DNA of 13,349 nt from an uncultured Chloroflexota bacterium (GTDB taxonomy: Bacteria; Chloroflexota; Anaerolineae; Anaerolineales; Villigracilaceae), in NCBI GenBank assembly GCA_903837815.1, contig CAILWD010000259.1, positions 1 through 13,349 on the forward strand, in the 5' to 3' direction. Below the pieces are notes generated by a model. The model had not been told where the DNA came from, made no database searches, and saw nothing but the letters and a program-made list of their open reading frames with translations. The position numbers were made by a program, and so were the translations under genes. Below, in pieces: positions 13,030-13,349 of this stretch (the stretch's first letter is position 1; each line of letters starts with the position of its first letter).

Positions 13030-13349
13030 TCAATCCCTCAACCGCCTTGCCTGGCGGACCAGTTCCACAAACTCATCCATCACTTCATCGCGGTGGAATT
13101 CGTCGCTGAGGCGTTGGGCTTGGTCGTACACGTCGTCCATCGAACTTTCTTCCGCCCAGTAGCTATCCTTCAAAATCTCCGCATATTCCGCAACGACCAC
13201 GGCACGCTGGAAGTAGGGATCGGTCTCGCGGAAATCGTAAGCAAGGTCGCTGGTGTCGAAGTCCTTCGAGATTTCCGTCACTTGATGGGTATCGGGGTCT
13301 TCCCAGCGCATGTTGACAGTGGCGATTCTGCCGTGGGCTTCGGGGTACA
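13030..13349 (-). CDS. C-terminal end of a probable VWA-domain protein (YfbK-like, DUF3520-type tail), partial
   Basis: The frame is open from the window edge to the stop at 13030, giving 106 visible residues. The segment IATVNMRWEDPDTHQVTEISKDF, then DPYFQRAVVVAEYAEILKDSYWA and a helical end EFVELVRQARRLRD, matches the tail that follows the von Willebrand A domain in YfbK-type proteins: a beta-sandwich strand, then a helix whose motif reads roughly F-x-x-A-x-x-V-A-E-x-A-E-x-L. The VWA domain itself and any signal peptide or lipobox would lie beyond the window. The ATG at 13311 is internal and should not be taken as the start. Role unknown; VWA proteins usually bind other proteins. The assignment rests on recognition of the tail only. 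Confidence 0.7.
   Translation of the reverse strand, partial: YPEAHGRIATVNMRWEDPDTHQVTEISKDFDTSDLAYDFRETDPYFQRAVVVAEYAEILKDSYWAEESSMDDVYDQAQRLSDEFHRDEVMDEFVELVRQARRLRD

Noticed and set aside
13309..13311. ATG as the start of a 93-residue protein
   Set aside because: The frame continues to the window edge with residues that fit the same domain, so this methionine is internal.

Overview
The window reads like a chromosomal segment of a Chloroflexota bacterium, most likely of the Anaerolineae type. That is an inference from gene style: a cytosolic five-GAF phosphatase, partner-switching regulators, a membrane-anchored penicillin-acylase homologue, and many short palindromic repeats in and between genes. 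No rRNA, tRNA or CRISPR array is visible.

Layout. (1) 1-1441 is accessory in character: the end of an HNH nuclease gene, a hairpin repeat (536-631), nine tandem 21-bp repeats (637-825), a small Ala-rich protein of unrecognised family (889-1251), and a 136-bp MITE-like element (1255-1390) flanked by 15-bp direct repeats, which separates that gene from its terminator (1411-1441). (2) 1442-3320, minus strand, is a two-gene signalling operon: a single-domain response regulator, then a REC-PAS-HD-GYP protein predicted to degrade cyclic-di-GMP. (3) 3511-7658, plus strand and divergent from (2), is a complete partner-switching cassette: STAS antagonist, RsbW/SpoIIAB-like kinase, and a five-GAF RsbU/SpoIIE-like phosphatase. 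No sigma factor is encoded nearby. (4) 7771-10338 is an Ntn-hydrolase of the penicillin acylase family, ending in a strong bidirectional terminator. (5) 10367-12940, minus strand, holds a VanZ-like membrane protein, a DedA/VTT membrane protein, a small three-helix membrane protein and mnmA (tRNA 2-thiouridylase). (6) 13030-13349, minus strand, is the C-terminal end of a probable VWA-domain protein.

How the genes may work together. In the divergent pair (2)/(3), GAF inputs would switch on the phosphatase, which dephosphorylates the STAS protein. That protein then binds the kinase and frees the kinase's partner, encoded elsewhere. The adjacent HD-GYP operon suggests, without proving it, a link to cyclic-di-GMP output.

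I did not find a convincing new enzymatic or defence system. The most unusual signal is the number of small repeats. Besides the MITE-like insertion and the in-frame heptad-coding tandem array, repeat-like sequences lie inside three otherwise normal genes: the extreme C-terminus of the phosphatase, the spacer ahead of the acylase nucleophile, and a C-terminal loop of MnmA. Each keeps the reading frame.
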